From: Natronoarchaeum rubrum
GTDB lineage: Archaea; Halobacteriota; Halobacteria; Halobacteriales; Natronoarchaeaceae
DNA length: 64,000 nt
Reading direction: 5' to 3'
Assembly: GCF_024494695.1 (NCBI RefSeq)
Contig: NZ_JANHDP010000008.1
Location: 186,001-250,000, forward strand
This document shows positions 8,482-16,604 of this stretch, one piece after another; position 1 is the stretch's first letter; every line of letters starts with the position of its first letter. A program made the translations under genes and the position numbers. Under the pieces are notes generated by a model. That model made no database searches and was not told the origin of the DNA. It saw nothing but the letters and a program-made list of their open reading frames with translations.

Positions 8482-8931
8482 ATGCCAACGTACGAGGCGT
8501 TCCTGTCGGACGACCGGGCGATCGAGGGGCTACCGATCAGACTCGTGGTCGCGATCGTCGTCGGCGTCGCCAGCCTCAGCATCATGATGTCGATGCTCGG
8601 CGGCATCGGGACGCTCGGATCGACGGAGCTGGACGCACAGCCCGAACAAGAAGTGATCGACGCCGACGACCGGACGCTCGGCGTGACCGTCGTCGACGAG
8701 AGCGGCGAGCCGGTCGAGGGCGCGACGGTCGTCGTCGACGGCGACTCCGCACAGCTCGACGAGATCGCGACCGGCACCTCGGGCGAGGACGGGACGGCGT
8801 CGGTCGAAATCGACCCCGAACTCCGCGAGAATCAGGACCGGGGCACGCTGCAGATCGACATCAAGCCGCCCAGCGGCACCGACTTCCAGGATAAGCGACA
8901 GAACACAGAGGTGCTAGTCGTCGACCGGTAG
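8482..8931 (+). CDS. Membrane-anchored protein with carboxypeptidase-regulatory-like (Ig-fold) domain
   Basis: The 149-residue protein has one N-terminal hydrophobic segment (about residues 20-43, LPIRLVVAIVVGVASLSIMM), followed by a short acidic linker. A beta-sandwich domain then reads LGVTVVDESGEPVEGATVVV and GTSGEDGTASVEI, the pattern of carboxypeptidase-regulatory-like or Ig-like repeats in archaeal surface proteins. The hydrophobic N-terminus resembles type IV pilin-like haloarchaeal proteins, but no clear pilin peptidase site is visible. A TATA box at -27 supports the start. The C-terminal domain should face outside the cell. Specific function is unknown. Confidence 0.65.
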   Translation: MPTYEAFLSDDRAIEGLPIRLVVAIVVGVASLSIMMSMLGGIGTLGSTELDAQPEQEVIDADDRTLGVTVVDESGEPVEGATVVVDGDSAQLDEIATGTSGEDGTASVEIDPELRENQDRGTLQIDIKPPSGTDFQDKRQNTEVLVVDR

Positions 8932-8993
8932 GCGGCGTCAGCACGTCGGGTCGTCCGGCGGCGGCCGGACCGTCGCGCGACGCCGCTGCCCGA

Positions 8994-9731
8994 TCAGCGA
9001 TCCTCCCAGTCGATCCAGTCGCGCTGCCAGCCGTGGCGGGACTCGGCTTCGCGGCGGGCGCGCTCGCGATCCTCGCGAGCCGTTCGGTTGCGCTCGACCG
9101 CGTCGACCTGCTCGCCGTCGACCAGCAGCGGCGCGAACGCCACGCCGCCGAGTTCTTCGGCCTCGCCGTCGGCGTCGAACGCGGTGAGCGACTGCTCGCT
9201 GGCGCCCCGCGGCAACACCAGCCGGCCGTCCTCGGCCAACTGGTCGAGCAAGGCATCGGGCGGCCGGACGGCGGCGGCTTCCAGCAGGATTCGGTCGTAG
9301 GGCGCGTACTCGGGCAGTCCGTCGGCGCCGTCGCGGCGGTCGACCAGCACCTCGCCGTAGCCGGCGTCCGCGAGGTTGCTTCTAGCTTCGAGCACGAGGG
9401 GACGTGCGATATCGAGGGCGTGGACGTTGCGGGGACCGGCGATCTCGGCTGCGACGGCGGCGGTGTAGCCGACGCCCGCGCCGACGATCAGCACCGACTG
9501 TTCCGATTCGACGTCGAGCGCTTCGAGCAGTCGCGCCGCCGTGCTCGGGGCGAGAATTCGCGTCCCGAGGCGCTGATGGCTGGTGTCGGCGTACGCGCCG
9601 CGATCGTCCTCCACGAACTCGTGGCGCGGGACCTCCCGCATCGCCACGCTCACCTGATCGCTGCGGACGACCGCCTTTGCCTCGTGTTCGAGGCTGTCGA
9701 CCATGTCGTCGCGCAGCACCGCGGGTTCCAT
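8994..9731 (-). CDS. Protein-L-isoaspartate O-methyltransferase family protein (copy 1)
   Basis: The 245-residue protein has PIMT-family layout. An N-terminal helical segment ends in VPRHEFV, and the Rossmann motif I VLIVGAGVGYTAAV binds S-adenosylmethionine. The family enzyme methylates isoaspartyl residues in damaged proteins. This copy departs from the catalytic PIMT pattern: the QTISAPHM stretch of its neighbour is RILAPSTA here, and the C-terminal part is enriched in Arg, Glu and Trp. It may therefore be a paralogue with altered substrate. The second copy lies upstream on the same strand, 137 bp away, suggesting tandem duplication and divergence. Confidence 0.8.
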   Translation of the reverse strand: MEPAVLRDDMVDSLEHEAKAVVRSDQVSVAMREVPRHEFVEDDRGAYADTSHQRLGTRILAPSTAARLLEALDVESEQSVLIVGAGVGYTAAVAAEIAGPRNVHALDIARPLVLEARSNLADAGYGEVLVDRRDGADGLPEYAPYDRILLEAAAVRPPDALLDQLAEDGRLVLPRGASEQSLTAFDADGEAEELGGVAFAPLLVDGEQVDAVERNRTAREDRERARREAESRHGWQRDWIDWEDR

Positions 9732-9868
9732 GTTTCAGGCGACGGTCCGGACGGTTAAGAATCGCGCGGCTGCTCGAGGTTGGCTGGCCTGCTATCGCAA
9801 GGAAGCACGGAGCAATCGGGCGAACGGCACCGCTCCGCGGGTGAGCAGCTGCGCGCTGACGCCGCGGT

Positions 9869-10525
9869 TCATCCGCGCATCTGCACGAACCTGACGCCGC
9901 CACGGTCCTCGACGTCGAACTCGCCGTCGGATCGCTTGCGGTACCGCTGCAACGTCTGGCTACGCGTACCGATCGGCGCCAGCGCGACGCCGCCCTCGCG
10001 CAGCTGTTCGCCGACGGCGTCGGGGAACTCGCGGGCAGCGCAGGTCAGGTACGCCGCATCGTAGGGGGCGTGCTCGGGCCAGCCCTCGCGCCCGTCGCCG
10101 ACGCGGACCGAAACGTCACCGTAGCCGAGTTCGGCGAGCGTCTCGCGGGCTCGATCCGCGAGATCATCGCTGTACTCGACGCTGTAGACGTGCTCGGGAC
10201 CGACGGCCTCGGCGGTGACCGCGGCGTGGTAGCCACAGCCCGTGCCGACCTCGAGCACGTCGTCGCCCGGTGCGGCGTCGAGCAACTCGACCATGATGCC
10301 GACCATGTGTGGCGCGCTGATCGTCTGGTCGTCGCCGATCGGCAGCGGGCGGTCGGCGTAGGCGTTCCCGCGGCGCCCCTCGGGGACGAACTCGTGACGC
10401 GGCACCGCGCGAAGGGCGTCGAGCGTCGCCTCGTCGGTGACCCGGTCGCTCTCCGCGAGTCGGTCGACCATCCGGTCGCGTCGGACCTCGAACGAGTCGT
10501 CGGGAGCGTCGTCGGAGCCGAACAT
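9869..10525 (-). CDS. pcm: Protein-L-isoaspartate O-methyltransferase Pcm (copy 2)
   Basis: This copy keeps the canonical PIMT sequence: VPRHEFVPEG, then IGDDQTISAPHMV at the isoaspartyl-binding site, then motif I VLEVGTGCGYHAAV for S-adenosylmethionine. It should methylate L-isoaspartyl groups so they revert to aspartate, a cytosolic protein-repair step. I chose the ATG at 10525 (MFGSDDAPDD, 218 residues) because homologues commonly begin with a similar acidic start; an in-frame ATG at 10561 would add 12 basic residues. It is followed on the same strand by the diverged copy 1. Confidence 0.88.
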   Translation of the reverse strand: MFGSDDAPDDSFEVRRDRMVDRLAESDRVTDEATLDALRAVPRHEFVPEGRRGNAYADRPLPIGDDQTISAPHMVGIMVELLDAAPGDDVLEVGTGCGYHAAVTAEAVGPEHVYSVEYSDDLADRARETLAELGYGDVSVRVGDGREGWPEHAPYDAAYLTCAAREFPDAVGEQLREGGVALAPIGTRSQTLQRYRKRSDGEFDVEDRGGVRFVQMRG

Positions 10526-10598
10526 GGATAGCAGGCGTCGGATGGTGCGGGGGAGTCGCACGATTCGAGCGAGTTGGCCCCTAGATCGTGGAACCGCC

Positions 10599-11249
10599 TT
10601 ACCAGGCCGACCAGGCGGTCGTCGACTCGTCGCGAACGTACAGTCGCTTCACGTCCTTGGCGGTCGCCGAGTCGCCGGGGTGGTCGAGCTTGTCGTGGTT
10701 GTAGCCGACGGCGTCGTCGCGGACGTAGATCCCCTCGACGGTGAACTCTTCGCCGCCGAGCTCGTCGGTGGCGTCGACCGTGAACTCGTAGTCGCCGGGG
10801 ACCTGCAGCGTGACGCTGCGGGTGTCGTCTCGCTTCCCGTCTTTCGGATGAATCGTCGCGTTGACGCCGACGTTGCCCACCGCGCGCGTCCAGATCGTGT
10901 CGACGTCCTCGGCGGTCGCTCCCTCGACGCGTCCGCCGGTGTCGAGTTCGAGGCTGGTGATCCGGACGGTCATGATCGCCTCCTCCGTGTCGAGGACGAA
11001 CTCCTCGCCGACGGCGAGCGTCTCGTCGGCCGGCGGCTCGGCCGTCGCGGTGAACGATTCGCCTTCCTGAGAGACGACGACGTTCCGCTGGACCGTGGTG
11101 TCGCGCTCGATCTTCGTCTTGTGGACGTGATCGCACTCCGTGCATCGTACCGTCGCCTGGCCGCCGTCCTTGAGCAACTCGTGGACCGTCTCGACGTCCG
11201 GCGAACACGAGGGGCACGCGGCGGCCACGCGCTCCGCAGTCTCAGTCAT
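10599..11249 (-). CDS. HVO_0476-family zinc finger protein
   Basis: The 216-residue protein starts MTETAERVAAACPSCSP and has two Cys pairs (ACPSC near residue 12 and RCTEC near residue 36) that should form one zinc ribbon. The remainder is predicted beta-rich, with HKTKIERDTTVQRNVVVS and LYVRDESTTAWSAW. This layout matches the haloarchaeal family named after HVO_0476, which is conserved but not functionally characterised. The ATG at 11249 is chosen because a TATA box lies 25-31 nt upstream and conserved sequence starts there; the longer frame to 11411 is basic and non-conserved. A nucleic-acid-binding role is possible but unproven. Confidence 0.85.
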   Translation of the reverse strand: MTETAERVAAACPSCSPDVETVHELLKDGGQATVRCTECDHVHKTKIERDTTVQRNVVVSQEGESFTATAEPPADETLAVGEEFVLDTEEAIMTVRITSLELDTGGRVEGATAEDVDTIWTRAVGNVGVNATIHPKDGKRDDTRSVTLQVPGDYEFTVDATDELGGEEFTVEGIYVRDDAVGYNHDKLDHPGDSATAKDVKRLYVRDESTTAWSAW

Positions 11250-11273
11250 ACTGGTGTGGTAGCGCCCCCGAGC

Positions 11274-11280
11274 GTATAAG
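11274..11280 (-). promoter_or_regulatory. TATA box of the HVO_0476-family gene
   Basis: On the minus strand this reads CTTATAC, 25-31 nt before the ATG at 11249, consistent with a leaderless transcript and with that start codon. Confidence 0.6.
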
Positions 11281-11410
11281 CAGTGGGAGTGACGGGCGGC
11301 GATAGCCGGCGAACGTCGACAGCGAGAGCGTGCCGGGACAACAAGCGGAGGCTCTGTGATAGGTTTGCGCTGCCGACGCGTCGCCGGCAAGCCTTCCCAG
11401 TCCGATAGCA

Positions 11411-11418
11411 CTTTTACC
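11411..11418 (+). promoter_or_regulatory. TATA box of phoU
   Basis: CTTTTACC lies 23-30 nt before the phoU ATG at 11441, the usual leaderless spacing. Confidence 0.55.
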
Positions 11419-11440
11419 GCAAGAGGAGCACCCTACCAGT

Positions 11441-12118
11441 ATGGCTCGAAACGATTTCCAGCAGCAACTCGCTGACCTGGAGGAAGACGTACTGTACATG
11501 AGCGAACTCGTCCTCGAACGGCTCCGCAAGGGACTCGACGCGCTCGAACAGAAAGACCGCGAGACCGCCCGAGAGGTCATCGAGGGCGACCACGAGATCA
11601 ACCAGCTGTATCTCGAACTCGAACAGGACTGCATCGACCTGCTCGCGCTCCAGCAGCCCGTCGCGAGCGACCTGCGCTTTATCGCCTCGTCGTTCAAGAT
11701 CATCACCGACCTCGAGCGCGTCGGCGACCTCGCGACGAACCTGGCGGAGTACTCGCTGAACGCTTACGAGGACGTGTTTCCAGAAGTCGACGTGCAGGCG
11801 ATCGGGGCGCTGACCCACGACATGATCGAGGACGCGATGGCCGCCTACGCCGAGCGCGACACCGACGCCTGCCGAGCGATCGCGGCGGGCGACGACGAGC
11901 TCGACGAGCTGTGCGAGCAGGCCAGCCAGACCGTCGTTCGGGACCTGATCGAGCGCGAACTCGACGCGCCCGAGGACGAGGAGATCGAGGAGCTGCTCAA
12001 CGACGTTTCGCGGCTGCTCCTGACGATCCGGGACCTCGAACGCGTCGGCGACCACGCGGTCAACATCTCCGCGCGGACGCTGTACATGGTCGAGAGCGAC
12101 GACGAACTGATCTACTGA
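11441..12118 (+). CDS. phoU: PhoU-family phosphate signalling/transport regulator
   Basis: The 225-residue protein is composed of two PhoU three-helix repeats. Each repeat contains a metal-binding DLERVGDLATN or DLERVGDHAVN motif, near residues 90-100 and 198-208. PhoU proteins bind Mg or Fe clusters and modulate phosphate uptake through the Pst transporter or kinase partners. No pst genes, histidine kinase or phosphate transporter is adjacent, so this is an orphan copy. Its length matches single-domain archaeal PhoU proteins. A TATA box at -27 supports the ATG. It converges with the winged-helix gene whose stop lies 6 nt further on. Confidence 0.92.
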   Translation: MARNDFQQQLADLEEDVLYMSELVLERLRKGLDALEQKDRETAREVIEGDHEINQLYLELEQDCIDLLALQQPVASDLRFIASSFKIITDLERVGDLATNLAEYSLNAYEDVFPEVDVQAIGALTHDMIEDAMAAYAERDTDACRAIAAGDDELDELCEQASQTVVRDLIERELDAPEDEEIEELLNDVSRLLLTIRDLERVGDHAVNISARTLYMVESDDELIY

Positions 12119-12124
12119 GAACGG

Positions 12125-12679
12125 TTACTGGCCGTCGTAGCGCCACGTCTCGCCGCCCCAGCGCGGATCGACGACGCCCGGCAGATCGCCCAGCCGGTCG
12201 CTGACAGTTTCCCACCACGAGTCGGGGTCGTCGTACCCCGCCGCGTGAGAGGGGTAGACGTCGCGCTTGAACTCCGCCTCCTCCAGCTCTTCTTCCTCGC
12301 GCAACCGATCGAAGGCGGCGCGGACGGCGTCCCGGCGCCAGTCGCACATCATCTGGCTGATGCCGGGCATCTCCATGTCCTTCAACAGTTCGTCGACGCG
12401 CTCGTCGATCGGGCGGTCGTCGCTCTCGGCGCCGGCGAACGTCGCGCGCGGCCGAAACCACACCGTCAGCGGCGGCTCATCGCGCACCTGTTTGCGCCGG
12501 AGCTCGCCCGCTCGACAGAGCGCGTCGAGCTTGCTGCGCGCCTCGTACTCGGTCGTCGCGATGGCGTCGGCGATCTCGGCGGCGGTGCGTGGCTCGGCGC
12601 CGTCGAACTCGGTCAGCAGCTCCTCGTCGGGGACCTCCTCGACGAACTGGCCCCAGCTGCGATCGTCGTTGTCGCTCAT
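12125..12679 (-). CDS. Winged-helix DNA-binding domain protein
   Basis: The 184-residue protein reads LLTEFDGAEPRTAAEIADAI followed by KLDALCRAGELRRKQV near residues 20-65. This is a winged-helix pattern in which a helix-turn-helix is followed by a basic wing. The C-terminal half is acidic, rich in Trp and unassigned; it ends RWGGETWRYDGQ. It is probably a haloarchaeal transcription factor of unknown target. The ATG at 12679 is supported by an A/T-rich box at about -27. It is convergent with phoU and divergent from the glycosyltransferase at 12811. Confidence 0.6.
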   Translation of the reverse strand: MSDNDDRSWGQFVEEVPDEELLTEFDGAEPRTAAEIADAIATTEYEARSKLDALCRAGELRRKQVRDEPPLTVWFRPRATFAGAESDDRPIDERVDELLKDMEMPGISQMMCDWRRDAVRAAFDRLREEEELEEAEFKRDVYPSHAAGYDDPDSWWETVSDRLGDLPGVVDPRWGGETWRYDGQ

Positions 12680-12703
12680 GGGTCGACCTCTCCGGACGGC
12701 ATC

Positions 12704-12711
12704 ATTTTTTC
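12704..12711 (-). promoter_or_regulatory. A/T-rich core promoter of the winged-helix gene
   Basis: On the minus strand a run of A residues (GAAAAAAT) is centred about 28 nt before the ATG at 12679, the position of the TATA element in leaderless promoters. It stands out in an otherwise GC-rich stretch. Confidence 0.4.
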
Positions 12712-12810
12712 CTTTCTCGGCGGTCGGTAATGTAGTTGTGGGTGGTCGGCGGGGAGACCATCGGTCGACAGCCGACACCGATTTGACGGTCCCCCGCAAA
12801 AGCGCGGGTG

Positions 12811-13530
12811 ATGACCGACGACGAGTCGACGTTCGAAGCGATCCCGGGCGAGGGAATGGAAGCTGAGGACGCCCACGCCCCGCTGGACGTTGAGGCGGCG
12901 TTCGACGACGTGACAGTCGTCATCCCGTCCGCGCGGGAGGACAACTACACCCTGCAGAGCCTGCCCGAGTTCGTCGACTACGTCGTGGCGCGCGACGAGG
13001 GGCTCAACGTCGCTCGGAACCGCGGAATCGAGCGAGCCGAGGGCGACTGGATCGTCCTCGCCGACGACGACATCACCTTTCCGACTCGTCTGACCGCGAT
13101 CCTGATCGACTCGATGCACCCGGGACAGCTCGTCGGACTCGAAGACTTCTGGCCGATGGACTGGGTGATCGGCCGGTTCATGATCTTCCACCGTTCGCTG
13201 TGGGAGCGCGCCGGCGGCTTCGACGAGCGGCGGCCCCACGGCGGCGACACGGACTTCGCCGTCAGCTGCGAGAAAGCGGGCGCGACGACGCTCCGCCTCC
13301 CGCGCAACGCCATCCCGCACCACGACGCCGAATCGTCGTTCTCGACGTCGAGCCACGCCGAGTGGCTGTGGTACCTGCTGCGCCGGCATCCGCTGGCGAT
13401 CGCCCCGAAAGCCGTCAAGCTGGGGCTGTCGAACCTCGGCGTCCTATCGCCCGAACCGGATCGCAAAGAGTATCCTGACGACTGGCAAAGCCAGATCTAC
13501 CGCCGACCCTCCGAGGACCGCAACTCATGA
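12811..13530 (+). CDS. Glycosyltransferase-like protein, GT-A fold
   Basis: The 239-residue protein has DVTVVIPSARED near residue 34, then NVARNRGIERAEGDWIVLADDDI near residues 68-91. The last part supplies the DxD-type metal/sugar-nucleotide motif of GT-A enzymes, and GGDTDFAVSCEKAG matches the acceptor-side acidic motif. It is shorter than most family 2 enzymes. The first gene of the surface-glycan cluster, it overlaps the next gene by 4 nt (ATGA), so it is translationally coupled to a sulfatase-superfamily enzyme. ATG 12811 is chosen over the GTG immediately before it. Donor and acceptor are unknown. Confidence 0.75.
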   Translation: MTDDESTFEAIPGEGMEAEDAHAPLDVEAAFDDVTVVIPSAREDNYTLQSLPEFVDYVVARDEGLNVARNRGIERAEGDWIVLADDDITFPTRLTAILIDSMHPGQLVGLEDFWPMDWVIGRFMIFHRSLWERAGGFDERRPHGGDTDFAVSCEKAGATTLRLPRNAIPHHDAESSFSTSSHAEWLWYLLRRHPLAIAPKAVKLGLSNLGVLSPEPDRKEYPDDWQSQIYRRPSEDRNS

Positions 13531-14984
13531 CCGATCCAAACGTTCTGCTGATCGTGATGGACAGCGTTCGGGCCGCGAACACGAGTCTCCACGGCCACGA
13601 ACACGAGACGACGCCGTTTCTCGAACGGTTCGCCGACCGAGCGACGGTGTACGACCAGGCCCGGAGTCCGGGCACGTGGAGCCTCCCCAGCCACACCAGC
13701 ATCTTCACCGGGCTGCACGTGATGGAACACGGCGTCACGCGCGCTCGCCACCAGCTGCGACCGGGCTACACGATCTTCGAGGAACTGGGCGACGAACACG
13801 AGTACGCGACCGGCGTTTTTTCGGAGAACACCTGGATCACCGACATGCCGGTGGGGCTCAGAGACACCTTCGACACCGTCGAGGGCGCTCGCAACCTGCC
13901 GTTCCCGGACGCCGTCGATCCCTCGAACTTCGTGCTCTCGGAGGGACAGGGCAAGTACGGCGCGTTCCTCAAACACTGTCTGGACCGCGACGACACCGCC
14001 AAATCGATGGTCAACGGCGCGTTCACGAAGCTCGCGTGGGACTTCCCCCGCTTGCTGCCGGACCGGTTCACGTCGAGCACGCCGGCCCGCGTGTACGGCG
14101 ATCTATTTCTCGACTGGGAGGCCGACCGCGACGGGCCGTGGGCAGCCTGCGTGAACTTCATGGACGGCCACCTACCCTATCTCCCCGACGAGGAACACGA
14201 CCAGTGGGGCGGCGGGAAGCTCCGCTCGCTGCAGGACGAGATGGACGACCAGGTCTGGGAGTTCAACGGCGGCCAGCGCCCCTGGTGGCAGCGCAAGGCG
14301 CTCGAAGGGCTGTACGACGGGACGATCCGCCAGATGGACGCCGAACTCGAGCGCGTGCTGACGACGCTCGAAGAGCGGGGGAGCCTGGAAGACACGCTCG
14401 TCGTGATCACGAGCGACCACGGCGAAGGGTTCGGTGAGCCGAGTCGCATCAGGCCCGACGCCCGCGTCGCGGCCCACGGCGCCGGAATCCACGAGGTACT
14501 GACCCACGTCCCGCTGGTGGTGCAGTTCCCCGGACAGGACGCCGGAGCGAAAGTCGAGGATCCGGCGTCGCTCACCGAGTTCCCGTCGGTCGTCCGCGAC
14601 GCGCTGGACGCCGATGCGACGCGGGACGACGGATCGTTCGTCCCTGAGGGCCCCGTGATCGTCTCCTCGCACGGCCTCGAGGAACCGATGGAGGAGCGTG
14701 CACGACGATACACCGGCGAACTCCACCGGTTCAACGGCGACTGTCGGGCGGTGTACGAGGGAAGCGGTCACGACGTGACCAAGTTCCTCTCGTGGCGCGA
14801 CCGGCGCGCGACGATCGCCGTGAACGACGCGAAGTCGTCCTACAGGTCCAGCGACACCGACGACGGGCGCGTCGACGAGGCGTTCGCGGATATCGACGAT
14901 CGGAGCGTTCGCGAGGACTCGGACGGCATCGAGGAGGTCGACGAGGCGACGAAGCAGCGACTGGAGGATCTGGGGTACGCGTAG
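13527..14984 (+). CDS. Sulfatase/alkaline-phosphatase superfamily enzyme 1 (Ser-type)
   Basis: The 485-residue protein has the superfamily core. Metal-binding Asp12 sits in LLIVMDSVR, the nucleophile region is WSLPSHTSIFTG with Ser52, and the second metal site is ITSDHGEGFG. Bacterial sulfatases carry CxPSR, whose Cys or Ser is matured to formylglycine. Here the residue is Ser and the Arg is His, so hydrolysis of sulfate esters is uncertain and phospho- or sulfo-transfer is possible. It ends RLEDLGYA, a tail shared by all four paralogues in the cluster. It is coupled to the upstream glycosyltransferase, which suggests modification of a surface glycan. No signal peptide is visible, so it probably acts in the cytoplasm. 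Confidence 0.8.
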   Translation: MTDPNVLLIVMDSVRAANTSLHGHEHETTPFLERFADRATVYDQARSPGTWSLPSHTSIFTGLHVMEHGVTRARHQLRPGYTIFEELGDEHEYATGVFSENTWITDMPVGLRDTFDTVEGARNLPFPDAVDPSNFVLSEGQGKYGAFLKHCLDRDDTAKSMVNGAFTKLAWDFPRLLPDRFTSSTPARVYGDLFLDWEADRDGPWAACVNFMDGHLPYLPDEEHDQWGGGKLRSLQDEMDDQVWEFNGGQRPWWQRKALEGLYDGTIRQMDAELERVLTTLEERGSLEDTLVVITSDHGEGFGEPSRIRPDARVAAHGAGIHEVLTHVPLVVQFPGQDAGAKVEDPASLTEFPSVVRDALDADATRDDGSFVPEGPVIVSSHGLEEPMEERARRYTGELHRFNGDCRAVYEGSGHDVTKFLSWRDRRATIAVNDAKSSYRSSDTDDGRVDEAFADIDDRSVREDSDGIEEVDEATKQRLEDLGYA

Positions 14985-15048
14985 CGGCCCGCCGACCCGG
15001 CAGTCGGACTGGGCGCCGACCGCGATCCGCCTGAGCGGGAATACAGCA

Positions 15049-15056
15049 TTTAAATA
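15049..15056 (+). promoter_or_regulatory. TATA box of sulfatase-superfamily gene 2
   Basis: TTTAAATA lies 23-30 nt before the ATG at 15079. It is the clearest TATA box in the glycan cluster and shows that this gene has its own leaderless promoter. Confidence 0.75.
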
Positions 15057-15078
15057 TCTGGCCGCGCCCCCCTCCAGT

Positions 15079-16551
15079 ATGCAGTCCTCGCCCGACGAAC
15101 GCCCAAACATTCTCCTGGTGGTTCTCGACAGCGTTCGGGCGTCGAACACCTCGTTGCACCGACACGACAACGAGACGACGCCGTTTCTCGAACAGTTCGC
15201 CGACGAAGCCACCTGGTACACGCAGGCGCGATCGCCCGGAACCGAGAGCCTCTCCAGCCACACCAGCATCTTCACCGGACTGGACGTCCGCGAGCACGGC
15301 ATCACCGACCGTCGACAGCGGCTCGAACCGGGCCACACCGTCTGGGAACGCCTGTCTGACGACGGGTACGAGACCGGCGTCTTCTCGAACAACCCGTTTC
15401 TGACGGAGTTGCCGGTCGGGCTCGACGGAACCTTCGATCACGTCTGCGGCCGCCGACAGGAACAGCCCTACCCCGACGCCGTCAACCCGAAAAACTTCGT
15501 GATCGACGCCGCCGACAGGGGGCCGCGGAAGTACGTCGACTTCGTTCGCGAAGCGGTGGACAACGGACGCGTCGCGGAATCGCTGTTGAACGGGCTGTCG
15601 TTCAAGCTCGACGGCTCGCACGAGAAACTGCTCCCGACGTTTCTGGAACCCGACTCGTCGGCCGAACAGTACGCCGACCAGTTTCTGGCGTGGCAACGGG
15701 ACCGGGAGGGCCCCTGGGCGGCGTGTGTCAACTTCATGGACGCCCACTACCCCTACGAGCCCGGGCCGGAACACGACCGCTGGGGCGGCGACGAGCTTCG
15801 CAGGATCCAGCGGCAGATCGAGGATCAGGCGTGGGAGTTCGTGGCCGGCGACCGGCCCTGGGGCGAGCGTCACGCGATCGAAGCGCTCTACGACGGCGCG
15901 ATTCGGCGCATGGACGCCGCCGTCGAACGGATCGTCAGCGGGCTTCGGGAGGCCGACGAGCTCGAGGAGACGATGATCGTCGTCACGGCGGATCACGGTG
16001 AAGGGTTCGGGGAGCGAAGCCGCGTCAGGCGCGAGGCGAGGGGAGTCGGGCACGGAAACGGAGGGATACCCGAGTCGGTGCTTCACGTCCCGCTGCTCGT
16101 GAAATATCCGGGACAGGAGGAGGAACGTCGGTGCGACAGCCTGACCTCGCTGACCGAGTTTCCGTCGGCCGTCGACGCCGCGCTGGAGCGAGACGCCGAC
16201 GCCGACTCGTTCTTGCCGTCCCGGGAGCGAGTCATCTGTTCGACCGACGGCGTCGACCCGGACACGGCCGAGCGCGCACGAGAGTACTGCGGGTCGATCG
16301 AACCCTACGACGAGCCCGCCGACGCGGTCTACGAGGCCGATGACGGGACGGTCCGCAAACACGTTCGCTGGGGCGACGAACGCCGAACAGTGCGCGTTCG
16401 AGATGCGCACTCCGCGTGGATCGAGCCGGACGGGGATCTGGATGTCGACGCCGTCCTCGCCGAACTATCGGACGCCGACGTGCGCGACGCGCCCGGCGAG
16501 GAGGTAGGCGCCGAGGTGGCCGAGCGCCTCGAGGATCTGGGGTACGCGTGA
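15079..16551 (+). CDS. Sulfatase/alkaline-phosphatase superfamily enzyme 2 (variant nucleophile loop)
   Basis: This 490-residue protein is a close paralogue of the preceding enzyme; both have DSVRAxNTSLH, the FMDxHxPY segment and a C-terminal RLEDLGYA. The nucleophile loop reads ESLSSHTSIFTG, with Ser57 at the catalytic position. The otherwise conserved Pro is replaced by Ser59, and the Trp before the nucleophile by Glu. The second metal site VTADHGEGFG is intact. The loop change could alter activity or specificity. It has its own TATA box. No signal peptide is visible. Its substrate is unknown, and a role in glycan decoration is inferred from the neighbours. Confidence 0.78.
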   Translation: MQSSPDERPNILLVVLDSVRASNTSLHRHDNETTPFLEQFADEATWYTQARSPGTESLSSHTSIFTGLDVREHGITDRRQRLEPGHTVWERLSDDGYETGVFSNNPFLTELPVGLDGTFDHVCGRRQEQPYPDAVNPKNFVIDAADRGPRKYVDFVREAVDNGRVAESLLNGLSFKLDGSHEKLLPTFLEPDSSAEQYADQFLAWQRDREGPWAACVNFMDAHYPYEPGPEHDRWGGDELRRIQRQIEDQAWEFVAGDRPWGERHAIEALYDGAIRRMDAAVERIVSGLREADELEETMIVVTADHGEGFGERSRVRREARGVGHGNGGIPESVLHVPLLVKYPGQEEERRCDSLTSLTEFPSAVDAALERDADADSFLPSRERVICSTDGVDPDTAERAREYCGSIEPYDEPADAVYEADDGTVRKHVRWGDERRTVRVRDAHSAWIEPDGDLDVDAVLAELSDADVRDAPGEEVGAEVAERLEDLGYA

Positions 16552-16575
16552 CTCGCCGTGACGGTAGCGGAGAAC

Positions 16576-16583
16576 GTATAAAC
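16576..16583 (+). promoter_or_regulatory. TATA box of the GT2 gene at 16605
   Basis: GTATAAAC lies 22-29 nt before the ATG at 16605, which supports that start over upstream in-frame positions and indicates a leaderless transcript. Confidence 0.65.
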
Positions 16584-16604
16584 CGACGTCAGAGTGATGT
16601 AGGT

